Of a stretch of 64,000 nucleotides of DNA, positions 17,000-25,655 are shown piece after piece. Origin of the DNA: Lachnospiraceae bacterium (GTDB lineage Bacteria; Bacillota; Clostridia; Lachnospirales; Lachnospiraceae); the NCBI GenBank assembly GCA_902363825.1, contig CABJBK010000003.1, forward strand, positions 124,001 through 188,000. Direction: 5' to 3'. How positions within the stretch are numbered: position 1 is the stretch's first letter; each line of letters starts with the position of its first letter. The notes under the pieces were generated by a model. It saw nothing but the letters and a program-made list of their open reading frames with translations, was not told the origin of the DNA and made no database searches. The position numbers and the translations under genes were made by a program.

Positions 17000-18001
17000 T
17001 TGAATAGCATTATCAGTTGGGTAGGCGGTAAGAAGGCACTCCGTGACCTGATATACCTGAGAATGCCGGGGCACTATGACCGCTACATAGAAGTATTTGG
17101 CGGAGGCGGATGGGTTTTATTTGGAAAGCCGCCTGATAAATGTATGGAGGTTTACAATGATTTCAATTCGAATCTTGCAAACCTCTTTTATTGTGTCAAG
17201 GAAAGACCGATGGCACTGCTTCGGGAATTGTCTTTCCTGCCGCTTAACTCCAGGGATGAGTTTGTGACACTCAGGAAATTCCTTACGATGGAAGAATTCA
17301 AAAGTGAGCATCTGGCAGAGGAACTGGAGATAGCAACTCATTTTCTGAAAGAGCCGGAGGCAGCGGAAATTTGTGACATCCTTATGGAACGAGCAGTAGT
17401 CGGGGATGTGAAAAGGGCGGCGGCCTTTTATAAGATTATCCGCTACAGCTATGGAAGTGGCTGTACCTCTTATGGGTGCCAGCCATTTGACATAAGGAAG
17501 ACCTTTACTATTCTCTGGGAGGCAAACCGGAGGTTAAAAGATACCGTGATTGAAAATAAAGATTTTGAGGCACTCATCCGTCAGTATGACAGACCGAATG
17601 CCTTTTTTTATTGCGATCCACCGTATTTTGAAACCGAAGGGCATTATGAAGTGGTGTTCCGTAAAGAAGACCATGTAAGACTTAGGGATACGCTGGCAGG
17701 CATCGAGGGAAAATTCATGGTCTCCTACAATGACTGTGAGTACATCAGGGAATTGTATCAGGACTTTCAGATTGAAGCGGTAACACGAATCAACAATCTG
17801 GCACAGCGCTATGATAACGGAAGTGAGTTTCCGGAGGTGCTGATTGCCAACTATGACATGGAAGAAAGAAGAAAGAGCCTGCCGATGCAGATGAATCTGT
17901 TTGAAATGTTTGATGAGCAGAAGACTTCTGTGTGGCATGGCAGTAGCAGGAAGGAGGACGAAGATGGTTCAGTTAGTCGAGATAACAGGAGTGCTGAATG
18001 A
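17000..18001 (+). CDS. DNA adenine methyltransferase, D12/Dam class
   Basis: N6-adenine DNA methyltransferase of 333 aa. Motif X (SWVGGKKALRD, residues 6-16) and motif I (FGGGG, 33-37) form the SAM site, and DPPY at 206-209 is catalytic motif IV, the order of the D12 class. It begins with TTG at 17000 after GGAGAGGAGG. There is no restriction enzyme beside it, so it is an orphan, probably protecting the element's DNA or masking sites in recipients. The end overlaps the next gene by about 38 bases. Confidence 0.88.
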   Translation: MNSIISWVGGKKALRDLIYLRMPGHYDRYIEVFGGGGWVLFGKPPDKCMEVYNDFNSNLANLFYCVKERPMALLRELSFLPLNSRDEFVTLRKFLTMEEFKSEHLAEELEIATHFLKEPEAAEICDILMERAVVGDVKRAAAFYKIIRYSYGSGCTSYGCQPFDIRKTFTILWEANRRLKDTVIENKDFEALIRQYDRPNAFFYCDPPYFETEGHYEVVFRKEDHVRLRDTLAGIEGKFMVSYNDCEYIRELYQDFQIEAVTRINNLAQRYDNGSEFPEVLIANYDMEERRKSLPMQMNLFEMFDEQKTSVWHGSSRKEDEDGSVSRDNRSAE

Positions 18002-18413
18002 AAAAGGCTGTATTGAAATTCCCATTGTATTGCTTGCACAGACAGGCATCTGTATCGGGGAGGAGGTAAATCTGATTTATCTTGCCGCAGGGGAGAAGGA
18101 TTACCGTAATGAATCAAGGGAATTCATGTTGAAAAGAGCCGGGGAAAATCCATTGGAGGAGCTGCAGAGTGGGGAAACGGAGTTGAAACTGCCGCCACAG
18201 TTGCTTGCAGATGCACACATTCCCTTGGATGCAGACCTGGACATTGTCTGCTTGGATAGAAAAATTGTGATTCTGCCTACGGAGGATGTGGAGTCAGAGG
18301 ATGTACCCAAAGAACTTCTGGATATCTGTGCAGAGCTTGGCATCCCCAGAGAAAAAGTAAACATTGTTTTGCGTATGACCGAGGAGGGGAGCGATGAAAA
18401 AGCCGGTGTATAA
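17964..18413 (+). CDS. AbrB-related regulatory protein (putative)
   Basis: 149 aa from ATG 17964, which follows AAGGAGG; it starts inside the methyltransferase gene. The N-terminal half (VEITGVLNEKGCIEIPIVLL) resembles a swapped-hairpin AbrB-like fold, and a second such stretch (LKLPPQLLADAHIPLDADL) suggests a tandem arrangement. The next gene is a clear AbrB-type protein and overlaps it by 20 bases. A DNA-binding or partner role is inferred; the family match is weak. Confidence 0.55.
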   Translation: MVQLVEITGVLNEKGCIEIPIVLLAQTGICIGEEVNLIYLAAGEKDYRNESREFMLKRAGENPLEELQSGETELKLPPQLLADAHIPLDADLDIVCLDRKIVILPTEDVESEDVPKELLDICAELGIPREKVNIVLRMTEEGSDEKAGV

Positions 18414-18681
18414 GCTGTTAGATGAAAAGGGCAGGGTACTGATACCTTTGGAAATGCGACAAAAAGCGGAGATGGAGAAAGGGGATATCTTAAAGGTTTC
18501 CATAAACTCCGGGAAGATTGTTATATCCAAGGTAGACATTTTAGAGGTAGGAAAGCAGGATGCAGAAGCTGTGGAGGCTTATGTCCATGCAGCCGTAAAG
18601 ACCATGAGCCATGAAAAGCAGGTGGCACTTGCCGCGAGGATTTTGAAACTTGCACAGCAGGAGGGAGGAGCGGATTGCTAA
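18394..18681 (+). CDS. AbrB/MazE/SpoVT-type DNA-binding protein
   Basis: 95-aa transition-state-regulator type protein. The first 45 residues carry the AbrB pattern LLDEKGRVLIPLEMRQKAEMEKGD, with an isoleucine-proline turn, followed by a helical tail. Such proteins bind AT-rich promoters as dimers or tetramers. No toxin gene is beside it, so it is more likely a regulator of the element than an antitoxin. It overlaps both neighbours by a few bases. Confidence 0.8.
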   Translation: MKKPVYKLLDEKGRVLIPLEMRQKAEMEKGDILKVSINSGKIVISKVDILEVGKQDAEAVEAYVHAAVKTMSHEKQVALAARILKLAQQEGGADC

Positions 18682-18914
18682 AAAGTAAATACAAGGCCTT
18701 TGAAATTCAGGATGACAAGGTCAGTGAAACAGTGATGGATGGAAATCTGATTGCCATTGCAGATTTTATCAAAAACTGCAAGGAAGGGAGTATTATCACC
18801 ATCCACACGTTAGATGGGAAACCATTTTTAATTGGAATGTCAAAATTATTCCTGTATTGTGAGGACAATGAGTTTCTGAACAATCAGTTGATACCGTATC
18901 TTCGAGGGATGTGA
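18675..18914 (+). CDS. Small hypothetical protein
   Basis: 79-aa protein starting at TTG 18675, with GGAGGAG upstream, overlapping the AbrB-type gene by 7 bases. It is soluble and mixed alpha/beta (ITIHTLDGKPFLIGMSKLFLY). I do not recognise a family. Its tight packing between regulator genes supports that it is real. Confidence 0.55.
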   Translation: MLKSKYKAFEIQDDKVSETVMDGNLIAIADFIKNCKEGSIITIHTLDGKPFLIGMSKLFLYCEDNEFLNNQLIPYLRGM

Positions 18915-18927
18915 ATGGAGAAGCAGT

Positions 18928-19458
18928 ATGAAAAACATATATTTTCGTGATGGAATCCTTATCTACTATGGAAATCCGGCAGGTTATCTGTCAGAGGGGA
19001 AAGTAGTGCTGGATTCCATTTTTGATAAAGAAGAAATCATAGCTTTCCTGTCTGAGAAAGAAAAGCTGGCAGTGGAAATAAGGTCAGGAGTCTATGACCG
19101 TCTGTCAGAGGGTGGTGGGATGGAAATGACAGTGGAAGCATCCAAAGGAAGGAGGATAAGAATCTATCAGCTTGAACAGGACAGTCCGTTTATGATGCGG
19201 TTTATCAGTCTGGCAGAAAGGGAAAAGAGAGGCTTTGAAAAACCACAGCAAAAGGAGTATGCGCTTGTTTACGAGGGAGAGGTGGATACCTTCAGTCTGG
19301 AAGATGTCTGGGAGAAGTTTGGCAGAAGGGTGCCAAGGGATTTTGAAGGACATGCATTATCCATATCCGATGTAGTGGAATTTTCAGAGGAAGAGGTAAG
19401 CCGCTATTTTTATGTGGAGCCGAAAGGCTTTGCAGAAATAACATTTAAATTGGAATAG
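18928..19458 (+). CDS. YodL-like domain protein
   Basis: 176 aa. The C-terminal 60 residues (YALVYEGEVDTFSLEDVW, then ALSISDVVEFSEEE and a final YVEPKGFAEI) follow the YodL-type pattern found in many Firmicute conjugative-element proteins. The N-terminal 100 residues are not recognised. No enzyme motif is seen. It belongs to the same dense run of small genes as its neighbours. Confidence 0.6.
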   Translation: MKNIYFRDGILIYYGNPAGYLSEGKVVLDSIFDKEEIIAFLSEKEKLAVEIRSGVYDRLSEGGGMEMTVEASKGRRIRIYQLEQDSPFMMRFISLAEREKRGFEKPQQKEYALVYEGEVDTFSLEDVWEKFGRRVPRDFEGHALSISDVVEFSEEEVSRYFYVEPKGFAEITFKLE

Positions 19459-19480
19459 CCGTAAGGCGGAAGGGAAGAAC

Positions 19481-19891
19481 ATGGCAGGAAAAGGAACAAA
19501 AAACAATCAGCAGAATACCCAGGGCGATGCACAGACTGAACAGGCAGTGCAGACGAAGCCGCTTGATTTTGATGTACGCATCCACTCCATCAAACCAAAT
19601 GAGTCCATAAAGGGTACCGCAAGTGTAAACATTAACGGTGCCTTTGCCATCAGGGGAGTCAAGATTATTGAGGGCAGCAATGGATTATTTGTATCCATGC
19701 CCAGCTACAAGGTAGGGAATGAGTATAAAGATATCTGTTTCCCTATTACACCGGAATGCAGAAAGCAGTTAAATGATGCAGTCCTTGGTGCCTATGAACA
19801 GGCGCTTACCCAGAGTCAGAACAGTATGGCAAAGCATCATGAAATGCAGCAGGCACCGGAAGGTCAGGCAATGGACATGACCGGTATGTAA
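19481..19891 (+). CDS. SpoVG-like protein, copy 1
   Basis: 136 aa with a central SpoVG-type domain (VRIHSIKPNESIKGTASVN, FAIRGVKIIEGSNGLFVSMP, DICFPITPECRKQL). SpoVG proteins bind single-stranded nucleic acid or RNA and regulate sporulation and virulence genes; copies on conjugative elements are common but their job is not settled. A polar N-terminus precedes the domain, and the tail ends in QAMDMTGM, similar to the Met-rich tails of other accessory proteins here. Confidence 0.85.
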   Translation: MAGKGTKNNQQNTQGDAQTEQAVQTKPLDFDVRIHSIKPNESIKGTASVNINGAFAIRGVKIIEGSNGLFVSMPSYKVGNEYKDICFPITPECRKQLNDAVLGAYEQALTQSQNSMAKHHEMQQAPEGQAMDMTGM

Positions 19892-19939
19892 GAAACCCAA
19901 ATAACAAAAATAAAATGAAATTACATGGAGGAAAAATCA

Positions 19940-20170
19940 ATGAGAAAGATGATGAACAAGGTAGCAGGAAACATGAAGGTAACCGTGGCAAAGGCGGCAA
20001 TGCTGTTAAAGGATAAGAAGGGAGAAAACTATGTGGATACCGCAGTTAAGATTTTGATTGCGGTGGTAATCGGTGCCCTTTTGCTTGCCGGTTTGTATGC
20101 CCTCTTCGGTGATGTGGTAATGCCTACCCTTACCAGAAGAATTCAGGAAATGTTTAACTACGCCGGTTAA
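19940..20170 (+). CDS. Prepilin-like small membrane protein (DUF6133-like)
   Basis: 76 aa from ATG 19940, chosen because GGAGG (19927-19931) gives the right spacing. A basic leader ends in KDKKG, followed by ENYVDTAVKILIAVVIGALL, one hydrophobic helix, then a short polar end. This is the plan of a type IV/Flp-type prepilin: leader, glycine cleavage site, then Glu and Tyr before the helix. A prepilin peptidase gene lies two genes on, and CpaF/TadB/TadC-type genes follow. It is therefore the best candidate for the major pilin. Confidence 0.65.
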   Translation: MRKMMNKVAGNMKVTVAKAAMLLKDKKGENYVDTAVKILIAVVIGALLLAGLYALFGDVVMPTLTRRIQEMFNYAG

Positions 20171-20197
20171 TACCAGAGAAAGAAGGAGGAAGAGAGT

Positions 20198-20590
20198 ATG
20201 CCCAGAAATGCAGCTACACAGGAAAATACAAATAACACAGAGAATATGGAACAGCAGGTACCCTTTAAGGTAACCATCACAGAGCATAACCCGGAGAGAG
20301 GTGTGCTTGCCAATGCAGATGTAAATGTGGCAGGCATTATGACGATCCGCAATGTGAAGATTAAGCAGGATGACTATGGTCTTACCGTGACAATGCCCCG
20401 AACCAAGATGCCCCACACAGAGCAGTATAAGGATTCCGTGTATTTTGCAGATAAGTCCATGAAACAGCAGTTTGACATGGCAGTAGAAACAGCTTATCAG
20501 GAGAGTGTTCTCACACCGGTGCTTGATCAGGATGAGCCGGAAGAGGGCATGGAGCAGGAAGAATCCGCCGGCATGAGCATGGGAATGTAG
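20198..20590 (+). CDS. SpoVG-like protein, copy 2
   Basis: 130 aa with the SpoVG domain (FKVTITEHNPERGVLANADV, MTIRNVKIKQDDYGLTVTMP, DSVYFADKSMKQQF). It is a distant paralogue of the copy 300 bp upstream, with the pilin-like gene between them. The tail is acidic and ends in SAGMSMGM. The N-terminus is Asn/Gln/Thr rich. Role as for copy 1. Confidence 0.85.
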   Translation: MPRNAATQENTNNTENMEQQVPFKVTITEHNPERGVLANADVNVAGIMTIRNVKIKQDDYGLTVTMPRTKMPHTEQYKDSVYFADKSMKQQFDMAVETAYQESVLTPVLDQDEPEEGMEQEESAGMSMGM

Positions 20591-20602
20591 CAGGTGGAAG
20601 GG

Positions 20603-21022
20603 ATGATAAGGCTTACCCTATTTTTTCTCGTTCTGTCTTTGGCAGCAGTCTCTGATATCCGAAAGCGGATGATTCCGGACTGGATGCCGCTACTTATCGC
20701 CGGGGTAAGCCTGCTTCCACCGGAGCCTGTTTATCTGACAGGACTTCTTGTGGCATTACCGCTGCTCATTGCAGGAATCACTGTAGGAGGTATTGGAGGA
20801 GGCGATATCAAACTGGCAGGAGCCTGCGGATTGGTGTTTGGGTTTGAACGGACCCTTGCAGGACTTCTTATGGCACTGAGTCTTCTGTTACTGTTTCATG
20901 TAGTAAGGCAGTGCATAAGGAAAATAAGAAAACTAAATTGTGTAGCAGAGAAGGAACAGGCATATCCGCTTGCTCCTTTCCTGCTTGTCGGGATGGTTAT
21001 AAGTGTCTTTATGTTTTTGTAA
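20603..21022 (+). CDS. A24 family prepilin peptidase (TadV/CpaA-like)
   Basis: Membrane aspartic protease of 139 aa that cleaves prepilin leaders. Both catalytic Asp sites are visible: one in the first cytoplasmic loop (SDIRKRMIPDW) and one in GGGDIK after helix 3. Five to six hydrophobic segments fit the minimal TadV/CpaA form without an N-methylation domain. ATG 20603 is favoured by GGAAGG upstream; a GTG lies nine bases earlier. It would process the pilin-like proteins encoded nearby. Confidence 0.88.
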   Translation: MIRLTLFFLVLSLAAVSDIRKRMIPDWMPLLIAGVSLLPPEPVYLTGLLVALPLLIAGITVGGIGGGDIKLAGACGLVFGFERTLAGLLMALSLLLLFHVVRQCIRKIRKLNCVAEKEQAYPLAPFLLVGMVISVFMFL

Positions 21023-21063
21023 AATGGCATTTCTAAAACCCTGCAAAAACTTTTTACTTTCTA

Positions 21064-21092
21064 TTGATAATATTTCGGTATGCCGATATAAT
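21064..21092 (+). promoter_or_regulatory. Sigma-A promoter with operator-like palindrome for XRE/HipA pair
   Basis: TTGATA at 21064-21069, 17-nt spacer, TATAAT at 21087-21092. The spacer contains TCGG-TATG-CCGA (21075-21086), a small palindrome in the right place for repression by the XRE protein encoded just downstream. Confidence 0.75.
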
Positions 21093-21114
21093 AGATAGAG
21101 AGGAGGAAGAGGAA

Positions 21115-21543
21115 ATGGTAGAAAGGTTATTAAAGAAACAGAACATGACAAAATACCGACTTGCAGTAGAAGCAGGTATTCCTCACGCTACACTGAATGA
21201 TATATGCAGTGGAAAAACCAGACTGGAAAAATGCAGTGCAGAAACGGTATATAAATTAGCAAAGGTATTGGGCGTTTCCATGGAGATGCTGACAGTTGCA
21301 GCAATACAGAATGCAGAAAGGGAACGTGCCTACGAGTATGGCCTGCCGGAATATCTGCAGCACGATTTAGATGCCTACAAGGAAGGTCTGAAAACTAAGT
21401 CCGATTTATTGGATTGCCTGTGGGGAGAACTGTACGGAAGCATTAACATAGCAGAGATTAATGATGGAGCAATTACACGGGAACATGCAGAATTTTTGCG
21501 AAACAAGTATCTTTTCGGAGGAAAACATGACAGGAACGATTGA
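21115..21543 (+). CDS. XRE-family antitoxin/repressor
   Basis: 142 aa from ATG 21115, preceded by AGGAGGAAGAGG. A helix-turn-helix occupies residues about 10-65 (MTKYRLAVEAGIPHATLNDICSG then TVYKLAKVLGVSMEML). The rest is helical and probably contacts the HipA-like partner, whose gene starts inside this one. By analogy with HipB it would repress its own promoter, and a palindrome lies between the -35 and -10 hexamers. Confidence 0.82.
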   Translation: MVERLLKKQNMTKYRLAVEAGIPHATLNDICSGKTRLEKCSAETVYKLAKVLGVSMEMLTVAAIQNAERERAYEYGLPEYLQHDLDAYKEGLKTKSDLLDCLWGELYGSINIAEINDGAITREHAEFLRNKYLFGGKHDRND

Positions 21544-22456
21544 TTTTACAAACTGCAAGAAGATTTTAGGAAGAGCATACAATGGTGCTAACGGAAAGAA
21601 GATTGCAGTGGAATATAACGGAAGAGAGTATATGCTTAAGTTTCCACCGTCCGGTGCTGCGAAGCCGACAGAGCTGTCCTATACGAACAGTTGTATCAGC
21701 GAGCATATAGCAAGCAGTATTTTTAACATGGTTGGCATCAAGGCACAGGAAACCCTGCTTGGAACCTATGAAGTAAGCGGGAAAGTGAAGGTAGTATGTG
21801 CATGCCGGGACTTTACTGAGAAAGGATATCGGTTGTTTGACTTTTGCTCCATAAAAAATACCATTCTGGATTCCGAATCCGGAGGAAGCGGAACAGAACT
21901 GGCAGACATTATGGATACCATAGAAAAACAGCAGTATGTGGAACCGTCCCTTTTGATGCAGCACTTCTTTAATGTCTTTGTGGTAGATGCCCTGCTTGGA
22001 AATTTTGATAGGCACAATGGAAACTGGGGCTTTTTGTATGATGATTCCACAAAAGAGGCAAGCATTGCTCCGGTTTATGACTGCGGAAGCTGTCTGTTGC
22101 CGCAGGCAGACGAGAGGATTATGGAACAGGCACTGGTAAATGAAGATGTGATGAATGCCAGGGTATACCAATTTCCAACATCAGCAATTAAGTTAGACGG
22201 AAGAAAAATCAATTACTATGATTTTCTTATGTCGGCAGAGGAGCCGGAATGCAATGCCGCAATACAAAGAATGGTTCCGAAAATTAACTTGGAGCAGATA
22301 AAAGGGTTTATTGAGGAAGTACCCTTTATTACCGAGTTGCAGAAAACCTTTTATAAGAGGTATATAACTGCAAGGTTCGAACAGATTTTAAAGCCTGCAT
22401 ATGACATGGTAATGTCAGAAAAGCAGGAGTTGTCCGAACCGAATATGACAATGTAA
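21527..22456 (+). CDS. HipA-like Ser/Thr kinase toxin
   Basis: 309 aa from ATG 21527, preceded by GGAGG, overlapping the XRE gene by 17 bases. The kinase core is seen: a phosphate-anchor-like Lys in YMLKFPPSG, catalytic loop NFDRHNGNWGF and metal site APVYDCGSCLL (DxG-like). HipA toxins phosphorylate translation factors and cause growth arrest. It is shorter than E. coli HipA (440 aa) and lacks the N-subdomain, so it may be of the split or HipT/CtkA type. The tail SEPNMTM belongs to the Met-rich tail group. A strong terminator follows. Confidence 0.8.
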   Translation: MTGTIDFTNCKKILGRAYNGANGKKIAVEYNGREYMLKFPPSGAAKPTELSYTNSCISEHIASSIFNMVGIKAQETLLGTYEVSGKVKVVCACRDFTEKGYRLFDFCSIKNTILDSESGGSGTELADIMDTIEKQQYVEPSLLMQHFFNVFVVDALLGNFDRHNGNWGFLYDDSTKEASIAPVYDCGSCLLPQADERIMEQALVNEDVMNARVYQFPTSAIKLDGRKINYYDFLMSAEEPECNAAIQRMVPKINLEQIKGFIEEVPFITELQKTFYKRYITARFEQILKPAYDMVMSEKQELSEPNMTM

Positions 22457-22471
22457 TAGATGAACTTAGAG

Positions 22472-22501
22472 GACACCGTAAAAAATGCGGTGTCTTTTTT
22501 G
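22472..22501 (+). terminator. Intrinsic terminator after HipA-like gene
   Basis: GACACCG (22472-22478) pairs with CGGTGTC (22488-22494), followed by seven T. Canonical. Confidence 0.9.
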
Positions 22502-22520
22502 TGAAGAATTGGAGGTAATC

Positions 22521-22628
22521 ATGAAAAAAATGTTAGTAGTAGCCGGTGTGCTGGCAGTTATCACTGGTGTAGTGGCTGCAGTATGTAAGAACCGCAAGAA
22601 ATATACAAAGGTAAGAACAAATTATTAG
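22521..22628 (+). CDS. 35-aa single-helix membrane protein
   Basis: A short gene with a perfect GGAGG at 22511-22515. The product MKKMLVVAGVLAVITG continues to VVAAVCKNRKKYTK: one hydrophobic helix with a basic cytoplasmic end. It is the first gene after a terminator and lies 13 bp before the CpaB-like gene, so it is probably part of the pilus operon. Function unknown. Confidence 0.55.
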   Translation: MKKMLVVAGVLAVITGVVAAVCKNRKKYTKVRTNY

Positions 22629-22641
22629 GAGGAATCGCAAA

Positions 22642-23490
22642 ATGAAATTATTTAAGAATCGAACCGTGCTGGGGATTTTCTGTATTGCAGTGTCCCTGAT
22701 TATCTGCTTTGCCATTACACCCCTTGTCAATGCAGGCTTATCCAAGAAGGTTACCATTGTCCGTTTCAATAGGCAGGTAAATGAGGGCGAAGAGATTACA
22801 AGAAGTATGTTGGACGAGGTAGAGGTAGGAAATCATAACCTGCCGGAAAACGTGATAAGAAATATTGCAGATGTGGAGGGAAAATATCTGACCACAACTG
22901 TGTATGCAGGAGATTACATTCTTACGGATAAGATTTCCGATGAACCTGCCGCAGAGAACAAATATCTTTACAGCTTAAATGGGGAAAAACAGGCCATGTC
23001 CATTACCATCAATACCTTTGCAGAAGGCTTGTCCGGCAAGTTAAAGAGTGGGGATATCGTATCCGTCATTGCACCGGATTACCTTGGTAGTGGAGAAACC
23101 GTAATCCCTGTGGAACTGAAATACGTGGAGGTTATCGCGGTGACTGCCAAATCCGGCTATGATGCCAACACCGGGGAAAAGTTGTCAGAGGAAGATGAAA
23201 AGGAACTGCCTTCTACCGTAACCATTCTGGTAAGACCGGAGCAGAGCAAACTCCTTGCCAGATTGGAAGCCGAGGGAGAAATCCATTTATCTTTGGTGTT
23301 CCGTGGTGATGCGGATAAAGCTTCGGAGTTTATCAAAGCACAGGAACAGGTGTTGGATGAAATAAAAGCGGCAGAAGAGGAAGCCTTACAGAAAGACGGT
23401 GCAACTGAGGAAGATGGTCAGCCTGTTATGAATGCAGACAGTCAGGAAACCACAGAGGAAGAAGAAACAACTATAGATGGGGAGGAATAG
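22642..23490 (+). CDS. CpaB-like Tad pilus assembly protein (SAF domain)
   Basis: 282 aa with one N-terminal membrane helix (residues 9-32) and a periplasmic-type SAF domain (EGEEITRSMLDEVEV, KYLTTTVYAGDYILTDKI), followed by a second sandwich domain (LKSGDIVSVIAPD) and an acidic tail. This is the domain order of CpaB/RcpC, which acts in Tad pilus assembly outside the membrane. It opens a co-directional run of CpaE, CpaF and TadB/C-like genes with gaps of only a few bases. Confidence 0.85.
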   Translation: MKLFKNRTVLGIFCIAVSLIICFAITPLVNAGLSKKVTIVRFNRQVNEGEEITRSMLDEVEVGNHNLPENVIRNIADVEGKYLTTTVYAGDYILTDKISDEPAAENKYLYSLNGEKQAMSITINTFAEGLSGKLKSGDIVSVIAPDYLGSGETVIPVELKYVEVIAVTAKSGYDANTGEKLSEEDEKELPSTVTILVRPEQSKLLARLEAEGEIHLSLVFRGDADKASEFIKAQEQVLDEIKAAEEEALQKDGATEEDGQPVMNADSQETTEEEETTIDGEE

Positions 23491-23493
23491 AAC

Positions 23494-24300
23494 GTGAACT
23501 TTAAACAGAACTCTCTGTTTACGAGAAATACAGGATTTGATGAGGAACAGGCAGATGTGCAGGGCGGTGTGCTTGCCGTATGGGGGAGTCCATCCTCCGG
23601 CAAAACCACTGTTTCCGTGAAGCTGGCAGATTATCTTGCCAGAAAAAAGAAAAATGTACTGTTAATTTTCGCAGACATGACCACGCCGCCCCTGCCCTGC
23701 ATCTGTGCAGCTGGGGACTTGGAAGGGGAAAAGTCCCTGGGGAGCATCCTTGCTGCCACCCATGTGACAGAAAACCTGATTAAGAAAAACTGTATGTTCT
23801 ACAGAAAGAATGATTACTTAAGCATGGTGGGGATGTTAAAGGGTGAGAATGTGTTCACTTATCCACCGTATGACCAGACACAGGCTGTGGAATTGATTGA
23901 GCAGGCAAGAGAGGTGGCCCCTTTTGTCATTATTGACTGCGGAAGCACCATTGCTTCGGATGTATTGTCGGCGGTGGCACTGATGGAAGCGGATATGGTC
24001 TTAAGACTGGTAAACTGTGATTTAAAATCCATCAGTTATCTGTCCTCACAGTTGCCACTGCTTCGTGACAACAAATGGGATGCGGACAAGCAGCTTAAGG
24101 TGGCATCCAATGTAAAACAGCGGGAGGCCAGCAGTCACATGGAACAGGTGCTGGGCTCCGTTTCCTTTCAGATTCCCAACAGCAGGGAAGTAGAAACACA
24201 GTATCTGGAGGGAGATATGCTGGCAGAACTTGGACTGAAGGAGAGCCGGGCATTTAGAAAAGAGATAGAGAAAATCAGCAAGGAGGTGTTCGGTGTATGA
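23494..24300 (+). CDS. CpaE-like ParA/MinD ATPase
   Basis: 268 aa beginning at GTG 23494. A deviant Walker A WGSPSSGKTT (near residue 30) and FVIIDCGSTIASDV (Walker B) are those of the ParA/MinD family. In Tad systems CpaE/TadZ places the pilus machine at a cell site. It lacks an obvious receiver domain, as in short Firmicute forms. The last bases overlap the ATPase gene start. Confidence 0.82.
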   Translation: MNFKQNSLFTRNTGFDEEQADVQGGVLAVWGSPSSGKTTVSVKLADYLARKKKNVLLIFADMTTPPLPCICAAGDLEGEKSLGSILAATHVTENLIKKNCMFYRKNDYLSMVGMLKGENVFTYPPYDQTQAVELIEQAREVAPFVIIDCGSTIASDVLSAVALMEADMVLRLVNCDLKSISYLSSQLPLLRDNKWDADKQLKVASNVKQREASSHMEQVLGSVSFQIPNSREVETQYLEGDMLAELGLKESRAFRKEIEKISKEVFGV

Positions 24301-25655
24301 TGGGAAATAACCAGAACTTATTTTTTTCCCCGGAGGAAAAAGGCAGGGCATTCTCCGATGTGTTAAAGGAAGTGCAGGAGTATATCTCCAGCAAGTATTC
24401 CACCCTCATGGTGGAAGGCGGGAACGATGAGGTAAAACAGCAGGTCAAGAGATACATCTCAAAGTACATAGCAGATTACCGCATCACTGTCAAAGGCAAA
24501 ACAAGGGAAGAGCTAATCGATGACCTTTATACGGAAATGGCAGAGTTTTCTTTTTTAACCAAGTACATATTCGGAACAGGCATTGAGGAAATCGACATCA
24601 ACTCATGGAGGGATATTGAGGTGCAGTACAGCGATGGCAGATGTGAGAAGATGGAGGAACACTTTGAGTCACCGGAGCATGCCATCAATGTGATCCGAAG
24701 AATGCTCCATGTGTCCGGCATGGTACTTGACAATGCATCTCCGGCAGTCCTTGGGCATTTGAGTAAAAATATCCGTATTGCGGTATTAAAGACACCTCTT
24801 GTGGATGAGGATGTAGGTATTGCAGCTTCCATCCGAATCGTAAATCCCCAGAGTCTCAAAAAGAGTGACTTTGTGGATGGAGGAACCGCTACCGATGAAA
24901 TGCTGGATTTTCTGGCAGAATGTCTGCGTTATGGAATCAGTATCTGTGTGGCAGGTGCCACCAGCTCCGGCAAAACAACTTTGGCAGGGTGGCTCCTTAC
25001 TACCATTCCCGATAACAAGCGCATCTTTACCATTGAGAACGGAAGCAGGGAGCTGGCTCTTGTCAGGGAGAAGGATGGAAAGGTAACCAACAGCATCATC
25101 CATACCCTGACCAGATTCAGCGAAAATGAAAAGCAGAACATCGATCAGGATATGCTTCTTGATATGGCCTTACGTTTTAACCCAGAGATTATCTGTGTGG
25201 GAGAGATGAGAAGCTCGGAAGCATATACAGCGCAGGAGTCTGCAAGAACCGGGCATACCGTGCTTACCACCATTCACAGTAATAGTTGTGAATCCACTTA
25301 TAGCCGAATGAGAACCTTATGTAAGAGAAAATACGATATGGATGATGAGGTGTTGATGGATTTGGTAACCGAGGCATTCCCCATCGTGGTATTTACCAAG
25401 CAGCTTGAGAACAAGAAAAGAAGGCTCATGGAAATCATGGAGTGTGAAATCGCACCTGATGGAAAGAGACATTTTAATTCCCTGTTCCGTTATGAGATTA
25501 CGGAAAACCGGGTGGAAGGAGATAAATTCATCATCAACGGAACCCATAAAAAGGTGTGTGGTATTTCAGAGAGCTTAAAAAAGAGGTTCCTTGAAAACGG
25601 AATGCCCAGGGAAGTGTTAAATAAAATTACGGGAGGAGGTGCAAGCGTATGCTGA
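24297..25655 (+). CDS. CpaF/TadA-like secretion ATPase
   Basis: 452-aa hexameric motor ATPase of the type II/IV secretion superfamily. Walker A GATSSGKTT at residues 220-228, an Asp box (FTIENGSREL), Walker B (PEIICVGEMR) and a His box (RTGHTVLTTIHS) follow in proper order. N-terminal 90 residues are an NTD typical of CpaF. Its ATG overlaps the CpaE stop. It would drive assembly of the Tad-type pilus on the mating surface. Confidence 0.92.
   Translation: MMGNNQNLFFSPEEKGRAFSDVLKEVQEYISSKYSTLMVEGGNDEVKQQVKRYISKYIADYRITVKGKTREELIDDLYTEMAEFSFLTKYIFGTGIEEIDINSWRDIEVQYSDGRCEKMEEHFESPEHAINVIRRMLHVSGMVLDNASPAVLGHLSKNIRIAVLKTPLVDEDVGIAASIRIVNPQSLKKSDFVDGGTATDEMLDFLAECLRYGISICVAGATSSGKTTLAGWLLTTIPDNKRIFTIENGSRELALVREKDGKVTNSIIHTLTRFSENEKQNIDQDMLLDMALRFNPEIICVGEMRSSEAYTAQESARTGHTVLTTIHSNSCESTYSRMRTLCKRKYDMDDEVLMDLVTEAFPIVVFTKQLENKKRRLMEIMECEIAPDGKRHFNSLFRYEITENRVEGDKFIINGTHKKVCGISESLKKRFLENGMPREVLNKITGGGASVC

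Noticed and set aside
18394..18914. AbrB-type gene and its 79-aa neighbour as a MazE/MazF-like toxin-antitoxin pair
   Set aside because: The neighbour has no MazF, PIN or other toxin pattern, and the AbrB-type protein is longer than usual antitoxins.
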